A stretch of 64,000 nt of DNA from Trichostrongylus colubriformis. Taxonomy: Eukaryota; Nematoda; Chromadorea; Rhabditida; Trichostrongylidae. Of this stretch, positions 23,535-37,030 are shown piece by piece. Where the stretch lies: NCBI GenBank assembly GCA_963978905.1, contig OZ022259.1, positions 21,860,068 through 21,924,067 on the forward strand, read 5' to 3'. Below the pieces are notes generated by a model, which did no database searches, was not told the origin of the DNA, and worked only from the letters and a program-made list of their open reading frames with translations. Each line of letters begins with the position of its first letter. The stretch's first letter is position 1. The translations under genes and the position numbers were made by a program.

Positions 23535-26500
23535 CTAAAAAAAATGAAAAAAATCTTATCTCTATGTAGTCTGGCCCGGTCACTGCATAGACCACATCGC
23601 ATTCACATGCAATACGATTCTGAATGCAAGTAAAACGCGCGGCGTATCCCAGAAAAGGTATTAATCAGTATCAAAAGGTTGTTCATATCCATTTCAACTC
23701 AGAAATGGTGACCAAGTAAGAGTAATGAGATTGTGGATTAGCTTCAAAAAAATATTTCACTATATCAGTGAACGATTGTAGTGAACAAGTTATTTTTAAT
23801 TTGCGTATGATTTCGACTTGAGATTACGTGAAAGAAAAATGGGTAAAGTGACTCCCTCGGAAGGGAAGGAGAGGGACTTGTAACAAATCGTTAGCTGAGG
23901 AGTAGCAACAAAGAAACGACCTGAAACCCTTCAATTTAACGAATGAATTGAATCGGAACCACAATCTCAGCGGGCCAGGACTGCTGAAGAGAGACTGGAA
24001 ATACAGAAAAGTACTGAACATGAATTCAGTTCCCACAGCTCTAGTCCTCCTTAGAAAAAACAGAATAACGAGGAGCAAGATAATCCACTGAAGCAAAAAA
24101 GGAGACACTGCTGAATAATCCGTTTAGCACGCGCTATGCACACAACTTCCTAAAACATGGGATCGTATGCTCCACGGAGACAACAGCGTACGAAGGGCGT
24201 ACAACACCACATATTACTCTGGGCTTTAGCGAATCTCAACCCATCGCTGTTTTCTATTATGCACTGGGAGCAAAAGGACGATGGTCAGGTCCAAAATAGA
24301 AACCTGGGGCTAGATTCACCTGGTCATAGTCGTTTACGCAACCGCTTCGCACCGGACAGCCACGCCCATCCTGGGCATTTGGATAACATAATAATTACAT
24401 ACGTTCGTGTATACTCAGTCGATCATTACAAAGTGAACGATTTCACTCTAAGACATGTTTTCATTAGTGCAGATAAGCTGAGCCAAGAAATTAAAGCGAT
24501 CAAAAACTAGTGGCAAAAGACCACTGCAGCTTGCCAGTGAACTCGAAACATCTCTCTTCGAACTCAAACGCAATTAGACTCAGCCGACGCGGCCGTATAC
24601 GGATGGGCATCTGAGGGTCAACGACAACGTCCCCTAGGGATCCGTGCGTTGTCATTTCAGATCCATTGAAATTCTACGACACTCACGCACGTTGAAAGAC
24701 GCACACCAAAAGTGCTTCAAAGTGCTTTTCGAATGTACTTTTTCCTAAAACCATACGTAAGTCGTTATGAATTCACAAACTTGCCACACGCATAGCAACC
24801 ATGCGACGGCACATGCGCATAAACGCATGTGACAAATGTGATTCAGCAATTTGCATAGTTAAATAACGAGCGAACATCTGCACTGAGACGAACAATAGCC
24901 ACCGCCAACGCCGCCGCCGCTTCAGCTGACCTTACGTTTGCGCTTATGGGCAGCTAGAGTAAACATTGACGAGAGCACAGCTTAAAATTTGAAAATACAC
25001 AGGAAAAAATTGATTTGTACACGAGCTCGAATGTAAATTGTACGAGAGAACTTGACAAAAAATCGTCTAAAATACCCACTCTTATTGGTAATTGGTTCAA
25101 TTCAAATACTCAAGCCCCCTCTTGAAGCCTTTTACATACTGCTTGAGAGGTGTTGTTTAGATGGTAAAACAGTTGTACAACTGTGTTTTGAATTCTTCAA
25201 CTCAAGACTCCTTGGGTAATCGGGTTATAAACGACCGATTTAGCTAATGTACCCCACTAGAAAACTGAAACACGCATGCAAAACAATGATTTTTTTCTCA
25301 TGAGAAAAGTTACTATACCTCAAAACGTCCAGCATATAATAATACGGCTCATGAATTCGAAAATAACTAAATTCCAATTACTATGCTAATATACGAGTGT
25401 GTTAGTAATAATGCTTCTGATATACTCTTACAGACCCATAACAACACGGCAACCACACATAGAAACCCATTAAGAAAAGTTTATGATGATAAAAAAAAAC
25501 GCGAAATAACGCGAGTACCCAGGAAAGCTCGATAAACACAAAAAGGCCTTTTAGGGGACCGTTTCGGGAGAAATTGTGGATAACGACCGTAGAAGTAAAG
25601 TTCAGAAGTACACAACTATTACACAGTAAGTCACTGAAAGCATTCACCCATGAATGAGAAACTTATCCAGGCTAACAGCAGCCTGGGTGTGACATCACAG
25701 AATCAGAAAGAAGTTCCGATAAACAAAGTTTCTTAACAAATCTAATCAGCACATCTCTCTAGTGCAGCGCTCAAACTACGAATAAAAAAGTAATACGATA
25801 AAAGGGCTTGCGAAAGGTAGAAAGAGAAAGAAGGCTCGCCTTTTCTTCGCAGTAAGTTTCAAGACACTGGTTGACCTGACGTTGACACCTGGCTCTTGGC
25901 AAAAAGATAGCGCCGATATTGGCGAGAACAAAAAGGACAACGAAAGTCGGAGACGAAATCGCGAGCGCGCGAGCGCTGCTCGCGCGATACGATGTGATTA
26001 ATCAAATTGAGAGAAAATCAAATCACACTTCACTCATTAATGGAGTCCTTGTTGACGTCGTACTCCAAGGGTACCATCAAGTGTCAGAGTCTATTAAGAA
26101 GAGGACAATCCGAAGTGGGTACCACTGATGCTCTCAGAATTGAATTACTGATGCCGGGAAGGAAATGTTCAACTGACCAATATGCAAATTACGTCAGCCG
26201 TCGGCACGTATGTGTGTATCGACGTCAAGCTGTCCACGGGCTGGCAGGGGACACCGAGAATACTTGAAGTGGCAACCGGAAATATGAGGCGAACGCGCAT
26301 ATCGGAGGCTGCTAGTTGGGAGTATGGGTTGGAGAAGAGTAGTATGGGTAGGAGCGAGCGAACCCAGCAAGGTAATCAACTTTTCTGAAAATAGCCAAAT
26401 TGTAAGAAAGCAAACCTGCGGACGAACACGAACAACAATGGAGTAAACTTTGTGTTTAAATTTTTTTGAGCAAATAAGCCCAATGTGGGTCGGAAATGGA

Positions 26501-29382
26501 ACAAGTTGTAGCTGCGAAGTATCCTCCCGTAGAATCACCTTCGGTGTAACATTTTCAATTCAAAGACACAATTCTTACATGAAGTAACAACAATTTGAAA
26601 AATGGAAACCAGCCGAAAGAAAGAAGGAATAGTGCAGAGGTCGTCCCACTGCATCAAAGTTTATCCTGAACTACACTTTCTCGTGATGTTCGGCTCCAAG
26701 ATGTCATTGGTTAAATATCCTATCGTGTCCCTTAATTATCCATTCACATGTACATGAGTTCGTAGGTATACATAGCGTGGGAAAGACTTGTTAGACTCCA
26801 CTAGTACGACTCCATTCCATCTTTTTTCCACTACTTCACCTGTCTTGCCTCTCCCTCTCCGTTCTGACAGATATACCGCCCACCACGACATCAGGACGGC
26901 TTCACTGGTGGAAAGAAAAACCTCAGAGATTTGCTCGTCAGCGGCACTTTTTCAAGATTTATCGATGTAGCTAGGAGTCCTATAACACCACCCTCAGGCT
27001 GAAAAAATCCTGAGGGCCGTTACACTAGAAGAAATGCCTCTATTAATCTTTACATCGTAAAATCTATTTGTAAACCTTACTCAGAGACTCCAAAGATTTT
27101 GCAGGAAAATGCGTCAAATTAATTAGTTTGGTGAAAAACTGCGGTCTATCTCACGCCAAGATCGGAAATGTGTACAATGAGAGGGCGCCGCCGTATTGAA
27201 AAAAAGAAAAGAGAAATTCCTGAAAAGCACAATGCTTGCGAAGAAAAACAACTAGACCTTTTTAGAGCAATACTAGATTATCTAAGGATAAAAGTCCAAA
27301 CAAACGAGCATAGAAACCACATTTACTTAAAGTGGTAATGAATTATAAATTGAAAAGTTGAAGTTCAAACATGAGTGAAAGTAAGATGTAATGGTAAAGT
27401 CAGCAGAGCGCAGAAGATAAAACGATTTGGCGCTTTGTTTAAGTTTGAATTTGACTGAGAAGCCTACTACATCTTTGAAGGCCGTGATAAAACTACTAGT
27501 GAGGGAGGCAGGAAAGTATAAATTCGAGTGGAACAGGATAGGAAAACGACAAGGAGCGAAAGATACTGGGGGAAATAGTAAAAAAAGTGAGCAGCCTCGA
27601 AAGCAGCGCACATGCAGATTTACCGAAACAAAATGCGTAAGGAATAGGATAATATAAGAATATGGAGTCGGATATGAATTTATCTCGTATTTCAATGCGA
27701 AAATATAGTATCAGAAAAGCGACGAGTGGTATACAAAAGCGAGAGTAAATTAGAAAGGTATATAAGGGCAGAATTTCAGGATATGAGCCCTCAAGATGTC
27801 ACCCGCAACGATATCATTGGCTGAGAAGCACGAGATGATCGCATACCGAAAAGAATGGAGAAGGCTGCAAATGTGATCAAGGCGTGATTTGTCTGAGAGG
27901 GGAGCTCGCTCTACAGGAGATTTGCACCTAAGTCACGCTAAACTTTGTGTACGGAGTGGGAAATAGGGCCAGGGGGGGGGGGCAGCTCAAATCCTCTTCC
28001 ACTACTGTGTCATAGTACAAGTTCTCATTTGAAAAAAATATGATAGATACTAATTAAATATTTGCTTAGCGGATAACTTGGCTCCGGGTAGAAGAAATAT
28101 AAACAGACGGCACCTTCAATTAAAAACAGATAGCCTTGCATGAAAAAATTTCTAGCGGCTGCAGAAACTTCTATGGATCACTTACTGCAGGATGGGAGAT
28201 AACAATAACAGTTGAATTACATTTAATATTTAATGACTCATAGAAAGCATAAGAACAAGAGCAAATCAAAGCAAAAGCCGCCCGCTGTCGGGTCAGGCGC
28301 TGTGACCTTGCTCTGATCGCCAGATTTGCCTCTAAACCGCAACAAATCGGTTTTTGACATCTCGCAAAAAAGCAAAAGACAATCTTAGCCAGCGCGCGCG
28401 TTGTACGAATACGCTGGTCACTGTACAAAAAACGACGTCTAAAGGTTGTTGTAAGCTGACGAATATGAATCAGCTGTTCAGTAACGTTAATGTTGATGGT
28501 GAGAGGTGAAAATATTTCAAATAAGCCATCGAGATACCGACGAGATGCCGATTCTGTGTATGGAATAATCGGCAATGAGCAGTGCAAATCAGTTTTTCTC
28601 AAGGACACAATAACCAGTGTTGCCAACAATCAGCATTAATTGAGGCCAGCAACGAAAGAATGGCAGAAAATGGTTTCCGAAAAGAGTGATCATTCTATGA
28701 CTACGCGTTACGATAAATAAATTCATGGGTTAAGCAATAGTTTCAGATGGATCAAAACAACAAAACAACAACATCAAAACAACAACATTTTTTTTCAAAA
28801 CCTGTGAATGGAAAAACTTGCCGGGAATTTCAGCAGTAAAACCTATGAAAAGTTTTAGTTTAATAATGGAGAAATTATAAATTGCATCACAAACCAAATT
28901 TTACTGAAATATATCCAGACTATTTCTCAAGACGTAACCGTATGGCATACATCGTAAAATGCACTTGAACTAAATTTGTAAGAAAAAACAAAATAAAACG
29001 AAAGATCCCTAACAACTTGATGGGATTTTCTGGAGAACACCTACAGGTACTCGAATGAATAGGCATTTCAAAGAAAACTGGTTGGTTGTGCTTAGTTACT
29101 TATTCAAACAAGCCCACCTCTTCGAACGCTACTCACGAATACCTCGAAATGAGGCCACAAACCAAATTCAAACAAGCCTAACTCTGCGAACAAGTCACAC
29201 GAAGACCTCAGAATGAGGCCACAAACCAAAGCAATCGATAGGGATCCGTCAGATAGTTCACGACAAACTCGGGGTCAGATAGAAGGTCGCAGGTGATTAT
29301 CAGCGCAGAAGATAGCTCAAGAAAACCATAAAAAATGAAAAAATGCAAATAGCAGCAGAAGGAAAAATCCTACTGTCTTTTA
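23535..29382. other. Gene-poor stretch upstream of the cadherin
   Basis: I could assign no gene here. There is a perfect 9-bp-stem GC hairpin at 25966-25986. Its neighbourhood (25930-25960) resembles 59735-59760 (AAGTCGGRGACGAARTCG), which suggests a dispersed repeat. An open minus-strand frame with a hydrophobic run sits at 24084-23824 behind a good acceptor but has no other support. Cadherin regulatory sequence may lie here, but nothing specific can be named. Confidence 0.4.
29105..29230. repeat. Two-copy tandem repeat, about 63 bp unit
   Basis: Two adjacent diverged units (29105-29168 and 29169-29230). Each starts CAAACAAGCC and ends GAGGCCACAAACCAAA, with matching CGAA and ACGAA blocks between. 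There is no spacer, and with only two units it is not a CRISPR-like array. Confidence 0.7.
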
Positions 29383-29540
29383 TCAATTATGACGTGGACT
29401 TCCAAAACGTCTCTGTTTGACCACAGCTTTATCGTGATCGTCCTTAAACATTAGTCGCGATCGAGTTATCGTGGTGGCCGCTCTTAAACAAGTGCGATGA
29501 TCGCACAAATCAGTGGAATCCGACAGTGAAGTTAGAACGC
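29383..29540 (-). CDS. Candidate terminal exon, unknown protein
   Basis: On the minus strand a strong acceptor (CTTGTTTATTAG) precedes a 52-codon frame that ends in TGA at 29383. Its product has ATTITRSRLMFKDDHD and ends in a basic tail (KQRRFGSPRHN). The mix of charged residues and the acceptor quality favour a real last exon over noise. It would begin with two bases of a split codon. I found no convincing upstream exon, no AATAAA signal shortly downstream and no recognised domain. Confidence 0.35.
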
Positions 29541-32500
29541 CTAATAAACAAGAAGAGCCAACACCTTCTATGAATACCAGGAATTCCTCAACAAAAGAAG
29601 AATAGTTGCACAAAAAGAGAAAGCTGAACTATATCAAAAACACCACTGCCAACTATGAGATATACGCTCAATTTTAAAACAGTGGCATTTGAAGTACGAG
29701 TCACCACGACTATTATCTTGAATATAGGTAAAAAATTGAGTTGTTGCATATATTACCAAGGGAATTTTCGATATAAAAATCACATTAGCATATAATTTCT
29801 ATATCGAAGGTTCGCTCGAACAACATGAAGCTAGCATCCTTGAAAGGAAAATATGAATAATTTGATCACAGCGCTTCCGAACAACAACTTTAACAGTTTG
29901 TTAAGATATTTTGCGTGAGGTAATGTAAAGCGGGAGCTGAAACATCTTGCTGAACCAAAACAAACAAAAAAAACTGGGAGTGGGAAAAGAAATCCAAAGC
30001 GAGCCTGGCGGCCAGCTTTGAATCACAGCATGATTTCCAAACGCAGACAATTTCTCAACGTAACCATAGCTCATGTAAAAAGGGAATCATGGAATTCTTG
30101 CAAATTATTTCTATCAGAGCTGAGGGGTATACAGAAAGTACGCTGCAAAAAAAAAACTTTTAAAATCATGACGCAAACTAAAAGGCTTTGTAGGGCCTTA
30201 CAGTGCCTTTTTCATACATCGTACAGTGTTCCGAAAGTGAATGTAATTTGAAATGTAATAAAGCAAGGAGTTCGTTTCACATTGATTCAAACGATTGACT
30301 GGCAACTAGACGGGCTTCAAAAGAAAGGGAAATGGAAAGGCAAGAAGCTGCAGAATTCTTTTGCCAAACATGAAAGCCAACACAAGATTGATACCAATGA
30401 ACGCCGTCACAGCAGGAATCGTCGCTCAAAACAACCGATCACTGCACCGGCGCATGAAAAAGATGCTAATCGATCGAAACGGACAGAAGAGATGGGTCAA
30501 TGGGCCTGACAATGTGTTCGGTGGATGTGGATGTGTGGACGTAATGAATGACCAACCGGCCTACGATGAGGAAGGCACGCCACGGTCACCAGACCGTCGC
30601 CAGGGATTGCGTCATATGTGTTGGCCATCAAAAAACCGACAAATATAGATTAGTCTTGAGGTTAGGATTCGAAGAATAAAAGGAGAAATAAAAGGGGGCT
30701 CTCAAACAGCCAACCTGAATTGTACAAATGGATGCAGAAGATTCCACCGAATAATTATGCATGAAGCCATTCCACTTTGCCACTCACAATGCACGAGGAC
30801 AACTCATAAAACTGCGACGGAATTTTTAACCAGTCCAACTGAACTAGTGACTATTCTTACGACGGCTGTAGTCGACAGTGAAAACACGGTCAATGGGAAT
30901 CGCTGTGGGACACGCGGCTTCACTGATGTAGAGATGATTTACACAATTTTTATGATAAGCGTTATATAAGTGTTACAGAATTTGAGATAGTGTAGGCAGT
31001 ATGAAAACCATTAGAAGCTGTTATGAGTTTATAGATTAATTGTAAATACAACTAAAAGAATTATTGATGAAACTCCGCTCATTGATGAAAAAAAATTAAA
31101 AACAAAGCAACTAAGAAAACACTTCGGCGTCACTTGGATACATGGAGGCTTATTTGTGCAGACCAGAGTAAGGCCAACGTCAGGCTTCGCAATTTTGCGA
31201 TGTAGCACTTTCGCACACGATTCTACGACCCTGAGATTCCACAGAGCTGCGACTTTGCATGCCAAGCGGCGAAGTCGCAAAATCACACAATCGCAAAATC
31301 GCGGAACCGCAAAATCATGGCGTCTTGTAGATCTCAATTCTCGCACAATCAGAGAAAGTCAAGAGGAAAGATGGACGATACTAAGAATTATTGCAAGTGG
31401 GAGATGCTAAATTCATCTGAGCCAAGGAAAGATGGAGTTGTGGTAGATGTACCACTTCTGCCCCCCCCCCCCCCCTCCCCTCGTCCAGGTGACGCGAATA
31501 GCCTCGATTTTCTTCTTAGAACATGATGATTTCGAGGTTTTCAATTTTAGTGCGGTGAAAGAGGAATTTATCTTGACATAACATAGCACTAGGACCGCCG
31601 TCAGACTTTGCCATTTAGAGATTTCGCGGCGTACCATAAAAAACGAATTCTCGTTCAGTAAAAAATACAAAAAATAATACAATTAAATATGAAACATAAG
31701 CGCTATTTTTAAAAGTCACTTGGACGAGTTTCAAGAACTACAAGTCTCTGAAAAATGATATGACACTGCAGCAACTCATTCCGAATGAGATAGATGGTAA
31801 AAGGACACTCGTGGTTTCAAGGCTCTAATGAATTAAAAATATTTCAGATGAGAATATTACCAAAAAGGACATGAAATGAATGAACTGCAAGCATCGAAAG
31901 TACGTCAGCTCAACAAATTCATTCTTAAAGGGCAAAATAGTCAAAGAAGAAGATTAATATCGTTCTGCGCTCTTAATAGTTGAAAAACGAAAGTGATTGA
32001 AGAAAAAAAGGACGAAAACGTACGCATTTTTCTTCTGATCAATATAGAATTTATATGAAGACGGACAAGCAAATGTTTAAAAGAAGGAGGGACAAGCCCT
32101 TCTGTGTTCATCGTCTGGCAAAAAAAGGAGACGCCCATGTGATGGATTAGTATAGTTGGCATTTGTGGCATCAACCGCGTGTCCCCCCTTGCCTTGCGCC
32201 CGAGCAAAGGCCGCGCAGGAGGGCGGGGCCAAGGGTGCAGGCGGAGGGCTGGCGTCCCCTTTCCCCGGTCTCCCACCGCCATCACCACACCTGCCTGCTC
32301 AGAAGACGTTCTTATGGCCGTCAGCTCATCATGCTTTCCATCACGGAAAAGTCACGCGATCAATACCTATACATTACATGCAACATGTGGCTCGGAATTA
32401 GTACCTCCAAAATGATTTGATCGCGCTGTCAGAGGGAGGGTAACGCACCAATTCCGATCTGTAGGGCCAGACATGTCCTAAAATACCGTCGCAGGGTAAG

Positions 32501-32910
32501 AAAGAAATGGCCGGGTCACCGGCACCTGATGTCGGAACGAGCGTCGCCTAGCTCTGTGGGAGGTCCCGTTGGCATGGTCCCAGATGAGATTAGAGGTCTA
32601 CGCCAATCGGCGGGATAAGTCAATTAAGAATAATCGGAAATTGAGCTGTAGAACAGCTTTGAGTGTTTACCATACCATTTCCAGTGATTTCAAATTCTCC
32701 CCGACCTACCGAAAATCTCGGTGAGGCCTCTCTCTCCAGAAGGTTACAATGAAAAATCAAATTGATCGATAATTGAGAGCTGGAACATGACACGATAAAA
32801 AGGTAGTGATAAATATCCTTTCGTATATGCGATGCAATTATTTCTCAGTTAAGCCTCGTAGAAGCGATTGAATAATCAAAGGAAGCAAGAAAATCAATGG
32901 CAAGCATCAC

Positions 32911-33344
32911 TTTAAAGGAATCGTCCACGGAAAATGAGTTTTTGTGTTACCCATAGATTTATGTTGTATTTGCCTAATGTTGGCCTCATGCAAAATTTCA
33001 CGCGAAAAAATGTGAATCTGGCTAAGATACAGCACCACAAAGTGCGGTCCCAGTGGGCGGGGCCTCCGTGTAAAAGCCTCGCCCCGTCTTCCGCCGCCGT
33101 TGGGAACGGAGAGTGGGACTGTTTACGTAACCCTCTGTTCCTACAATGCGTCTCCGACCACTGCGGACGCGGTACGAGGCTTTTACACGGAGGCCCCGCC
33201 CACTGGGACCGCACTTTGTGGTGCTGTATCTCAGCCAGATTCATATTTTTTCGCGTGAAATTTTGCATGAGGCCAACATTAGGCAAATACAACATAAATA
33301 TATGGGTGACACAAAAACTCATTTTCCGTGGACGATTCCTTTAA
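32911..33344. repeat. GC-cored foldback element, copy 2 (best preserved)
   Basis: A near-perfect 434-bp palindrome. The outer ends are TTTAAAGGAATCGTCCACGG and its complement. The arms mirror each other so well that both strands read the same peptide frames, for example LPNVGLMQNFTRKN. The core at about 33050-33210 is GC-rich (GGGCGGGGCC on one side, GGCCCCGCCC on the other). TTAA or TAA at both ends may be the target duplication. It encodes no recognisable protein; the mirrored frames are a by-product of symmetry. Confidence 0.9.
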
Positions 33345-35360
33345 GCTATGCTTCCGAGAACAGCTCTAGCTAAGGGGGTGCAAACCAGGGTTTGTGTAGA
33401 CTAGAACCAATTCACGCCATCTGAAAACCGGAGGCTTTCAGACGGATCAGAGTAATGGAAAGAACAAACCGCTTCTCGTAACATCTTTTTTCCGGTTGTG
33501 CCGTGCATACGATTCCCATTTACAGTATTGGTGGCAAATGAATGCCTATTCGGCCTACTATACGATGACTTACAGAGAATAGCCAAAGCAGTAGCGGCGG
33601 TTGTTCCCTCTCAAAGAGGCGTGTGTCTACGAACCAACAATTTGACAAAAGGTTTTCTGAAAGCCTACTCTCCACCTTACATGGGAGCTTATCCAGTCGA
33701 TCCATGAGTTTCTGTAGCAGGATGCTTTTATGCTGTTCGATATTCTGATTGTTTAAGTCTGGTAATTGGTGATATTATTTAAGATCTGAAAATTGCTAAG
33801 AAGATGAAAGTTTTCAGAACCACGTAACCTGTTTCGGTACACTTAAAAGACGTGTGGAGCAAATAAAGTGCTTTTAAGTTGCAAAAACCGGTATGGTAGA
33901 TGAGGCGATGGTAGGTGAGTAGAAAAAAGTGCTTCGGTGAGTAAAAAAAGAACACAAAAAGAATGAGGAGACAGCTGAAATGTGAAAAAAGCCCGTCCTT
34001 GTGTAATTCGCAGCCTTTAGGTAAATTAAGTATTCAACCTAGAACCGTAGAGACGTTTGAATGTATGGCTAGCTAGTCTGTGTCATGATTTTCGATGAAA
34101 AACTACATTAGAATCAATTTCTTTTTCTTACAGACGGGCCTGGCAGCCATTTTCTCTGAGGGATATGAACCAATGTGCTAGTGGGGGATGACAGCACTCA
34201 AGAAAAGGAGGATTTATAAAAGTGAGACTCATAATCAGAGTACTTTCACAAGAACTCATTTTTCCTCATTTTTCATCAATTTTAACGATGGTTTGAAGCA
34301 TTTTATGGCAAGTATTGATCATGCAAGTTTATTGAACTTCAAATAAATAGTAAGTCAGTTTAATCTGAAAAAAATGTAATGTTTTACTACATATTAATAC
34401 ATTAATATCGCTATTACGGAGTTTCATGATCATCTGAATGCTTAACAGCAATTGAGACTTCAAGACATTTATTAGGAAACCTTTTTTTGAAAAAATGGAC
34501 TGAAGAGACTCTAAAATATTAAATCAAAATCAAAGGTTTTTGCGTAGACATTTGGGAGTGTCAATTGTTGTTAAGCATCAACACATTAATACATTAATAT
34601 TGTGCTGTATGCATATAACATATTAATACATAAATATAAACAAGGCATAACTTGACTTATTCAAGTCTATACTCAATTTAACTCATCCACTAGTTTTTAC
34701 TGCTGAGCCCAGAGGGAGGTTTCCTCTGAGTTTAGCACTCGTTTGAGGGCAAAACGGAATTTCAGCTAGTTCTTTGTCCCAACCCTTCAATTTGAACATT
34801 TTTTTTGATAATATTTCAACTCGAACATTGTCTTGTCTAAATGCCTCATATTGATCTAAATATGTATTGAACAATGTGAAACTTGCTAAATTTATTCCAA
34901 AAGACTTAAAAAGGCCTTTTTACATCGTTATGGATATTTTAAAATGTTTTGTTATAAGTTAAATGCGACTATTATGCGACAGAAACACTTGCAAATGTAC
35001 CATTAGTCTGTCAGGAATGTTCGGCATTCACCATGGCAGAGATTGTCACCCAGTGGATATTCTGAAAAAGTGACATAAAGCCATTGTGTTTCCGTTACAT
35101 ACCGAATCGTAAGGTTTTTTCTACATTCTAAGCATTCTGGAATTCAAAAAGTGGTCTTCCCCAGTTCTATTCGGTTGCTTTCTTACAGAAGCGTTAGCCA
35201 TTACATCTGCTCGCTTTTAGGTAATCAAAACATGATAATTTTTATAGCTCGTCATTAATGGACACCATCTCTTTTAAGATTTGCAGACATGTTTATATGT
35301 ATGTTGATGTTTGTGCACTGCAACGCGGCTACGTAAGGCCGTGCATAGTTCCCGATGCCG

Positions 35361-35430
35361 GCGGCAGGGCGTGACTGCGTGTCTCTGCGTCTTCGCCTGT
35401 GCCGCCCTGTCTCGTTGCCAGCGTCGTCCT
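35361..35430 (+). repeat. Dispersed repeat, copy 1 of a pair
   Basis: GCGGCAGGG, TCTCTGCGTCT, CGCCTGTGC and TCTCGTTGCC occur in the same order and orientation at 36931-37030. The shared block is GC-richer than its surroundings. The family is unknown. Confidence 0.6.
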
Positions 35431-36334
35431 GGATCTAACCCGTGCAACCCTGCTTCGCCGCCTGCGGACGCAGCCAGGGCCGACCTACGCATTGTATGGA
35501 CGCGGCCTATGCAAAAACCTGACAATCGGAACTCGGCTATCAAAGGTGGAAGCCGATCCAGTGGAAGATACTGGAGGCTGGCGACCGTTCTACGCACAAC
35601 CCCACCCTGCTACCCCAAATTTCGTTAAGATACTGTGTGTTTATCCGAATTCAGTAAGAAATGTTTTTGTAGGCAGCAGAAAGAACAACTCGTATGCTTT
35701 TTTATGTGAAGAAACTTAATCCGCGACTTTGCACTGCACTTTTCTTTTTTCATCGGATAATCCATCCCAAACACCTTCCGGGACTTCTAGCACCTGTCCA
35801 GGTATCGCATAGCATAAGAGCAAGACTCTCATTGTCAGAAGATACATCTGCAAAGGCAGCGAAAAAAATTGAGAGTGGAGTGCGGTTTCTGTTCGAAAAG
35901 CTTTCGACCATAACTAAGCATTCATTTAACAATAATTCGGCTATCTTGAGCATGCAAGAAGTGGTTGCTCACGTTTCCTGGACGAGTATTCGCGCCCCAC
36001 ACCAGTCCTATCGATCGGAGCTATGCGAATCTGTGATGCGTACAGGCATACATTGCATACACCCTGAGACTAAGGTGAAGGGCTAAATACTGCAAGGCCT
36101 TCGTATAAAATGAGAGCTCGTGTTTCCTCACAGATCGTGCCACACATCATCTATTTGGGATCAATTTGTGACAGCTCTTCCCACATCCTGAGCATTCCGA
36201 ATATCGCAACTGCTTGAATAAAAAAACGGCGAAGTCCAGAATCATGCACGAGCTGACGAAAAGTGATTGCACGGGAGAGTTATGGCCCATAACTTGCCCT
36301 ATATCCCCCTGAAGATTTTTAAAAATACCGGTAG

Positions 36335-36640
36335 GAGAAATTTGGCAGATTGTGATTGGATCAAAGTCAAGGTGCACAGCAGTATCCTTAGAGAAAGAAC
36401 GAAATAAAACGGCAAAAAAACCGAGAAATAGGAGCCCGGAAACCTCCCGTCTCTCCCGCGCCCTTCTGCGTCACTAGCCGGGGTAGATTGCAGACGGGTC
36501 AGAGGCTAAATCAGCGAGTTTCGCTACACAACAGCTTTTCTAAAGTAGGTTTTTTTCAGAGAACATGTATTCACAGTTCTCACTTTCTCCTTACCCCTCG
36601 CGGTGCCTTTAATTACAACTGTGCTGCCAAATGCTCGTCA
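36335..36640 (+). repeat. Dispersed repeat family R, copy 1 (uninterrupted)
   Basis: About 300 bp shared with 47735-48010, with 51990-52185 (opposite strand) and with 58040-58380 plus 59588-59640. Landmarks in order are AAATTTGGCAGATTGT, AGAACGAAATAAAA, GTCACTAGCCGGG, AGATTGCAGACGGG, then GAGAACATGTATTCACAG and CTCACTTTCTCCTTACCCCT. This copy is intact at the place where the 58-kb copy is split, so it gives the empty site. The family is not recognised. Confidence 0.7.
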
Positions 36641-36930
36641 GTGGAGCGATTGAAGTGGCCTGCGAGACGTTCCCTAATGCGCTCAGAGAAGGGTTCTCCG
36701 AGTAACTTTTTCCACGATCCGGTTTATAATCGCTTACGTTCACTTTGGTCTATTTCGCGCATTTTTCTCGGCAAAAACCCATTGGAGCATCTTCTTGAAC
36801 AATTTTTTCGATTGTTACCTTATAGTACGTACTGTTCACTTGATCGTTAGAAGGAATCGCATTCAGAAACATTCTGAGACACGTCACACATTCTCTTTAA
36901 CAAATAAGTAAGGTCGCGTTCATACTTTGG

Positions 36931-37030
36931 TGCGGCAGGGTGGCTGCGTATCTCTGCGTCTCCGCCTGTGCTACCCTTTCTCGTTGCCCGCGGCGTCTCT
37001 GCACCTCCCCGTCCATTCCCTGCTAGCACG
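36931..37030 (+). repeat. Dispersed repeat, copy 2 of a pair
   Basis: This is the partner of 35361-35430, with the same ordered blocks (TGCGGCAGGG, TCTCTGCGTCT, CGCCTGTGC, TCTCGTTGCC) and a few substitutions. The two copies are 1.6 kb apart in direct orientation. Confidence 0.6.

Noticed and set aside
23824..24084. Minus-strand frame with a hydrophobic run (WIILLLVILFFL) behind a good acceptor
   Set aside because: The cadherin already has its own signal peptide exon downstream, and the rest of the frame is low-information Phe/Leu-rich sequence.
24157..24510. 117-codon plus-strand frame with ATG
   Set aside because: No recognisable motif, no signal peptide and no splice or homology support.
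28171..28629. 152-codon minus-strand open frame
   Set aside because: No ATG start, no good splice acceptor and no motif; it is probably chance.
29105..29230. Possible CRISPR-like repeat pair
   Set aside because: Only two adjacent, diverged units without spacers, in eukaryotic DNA.
32912..33344. Two 136-codon frames on opposite strands with nearly the same peptide
   Set aside because: This is the expected effect of a palindromic element, not a gene pair.
35860..35930. Plus-strand peptide resembling a C2H2 zinc finger start (CGFCSKSF)
   Set aside because: There is an in-frame stop before the histidines and no neighbouring fingers, so it is coincidence.
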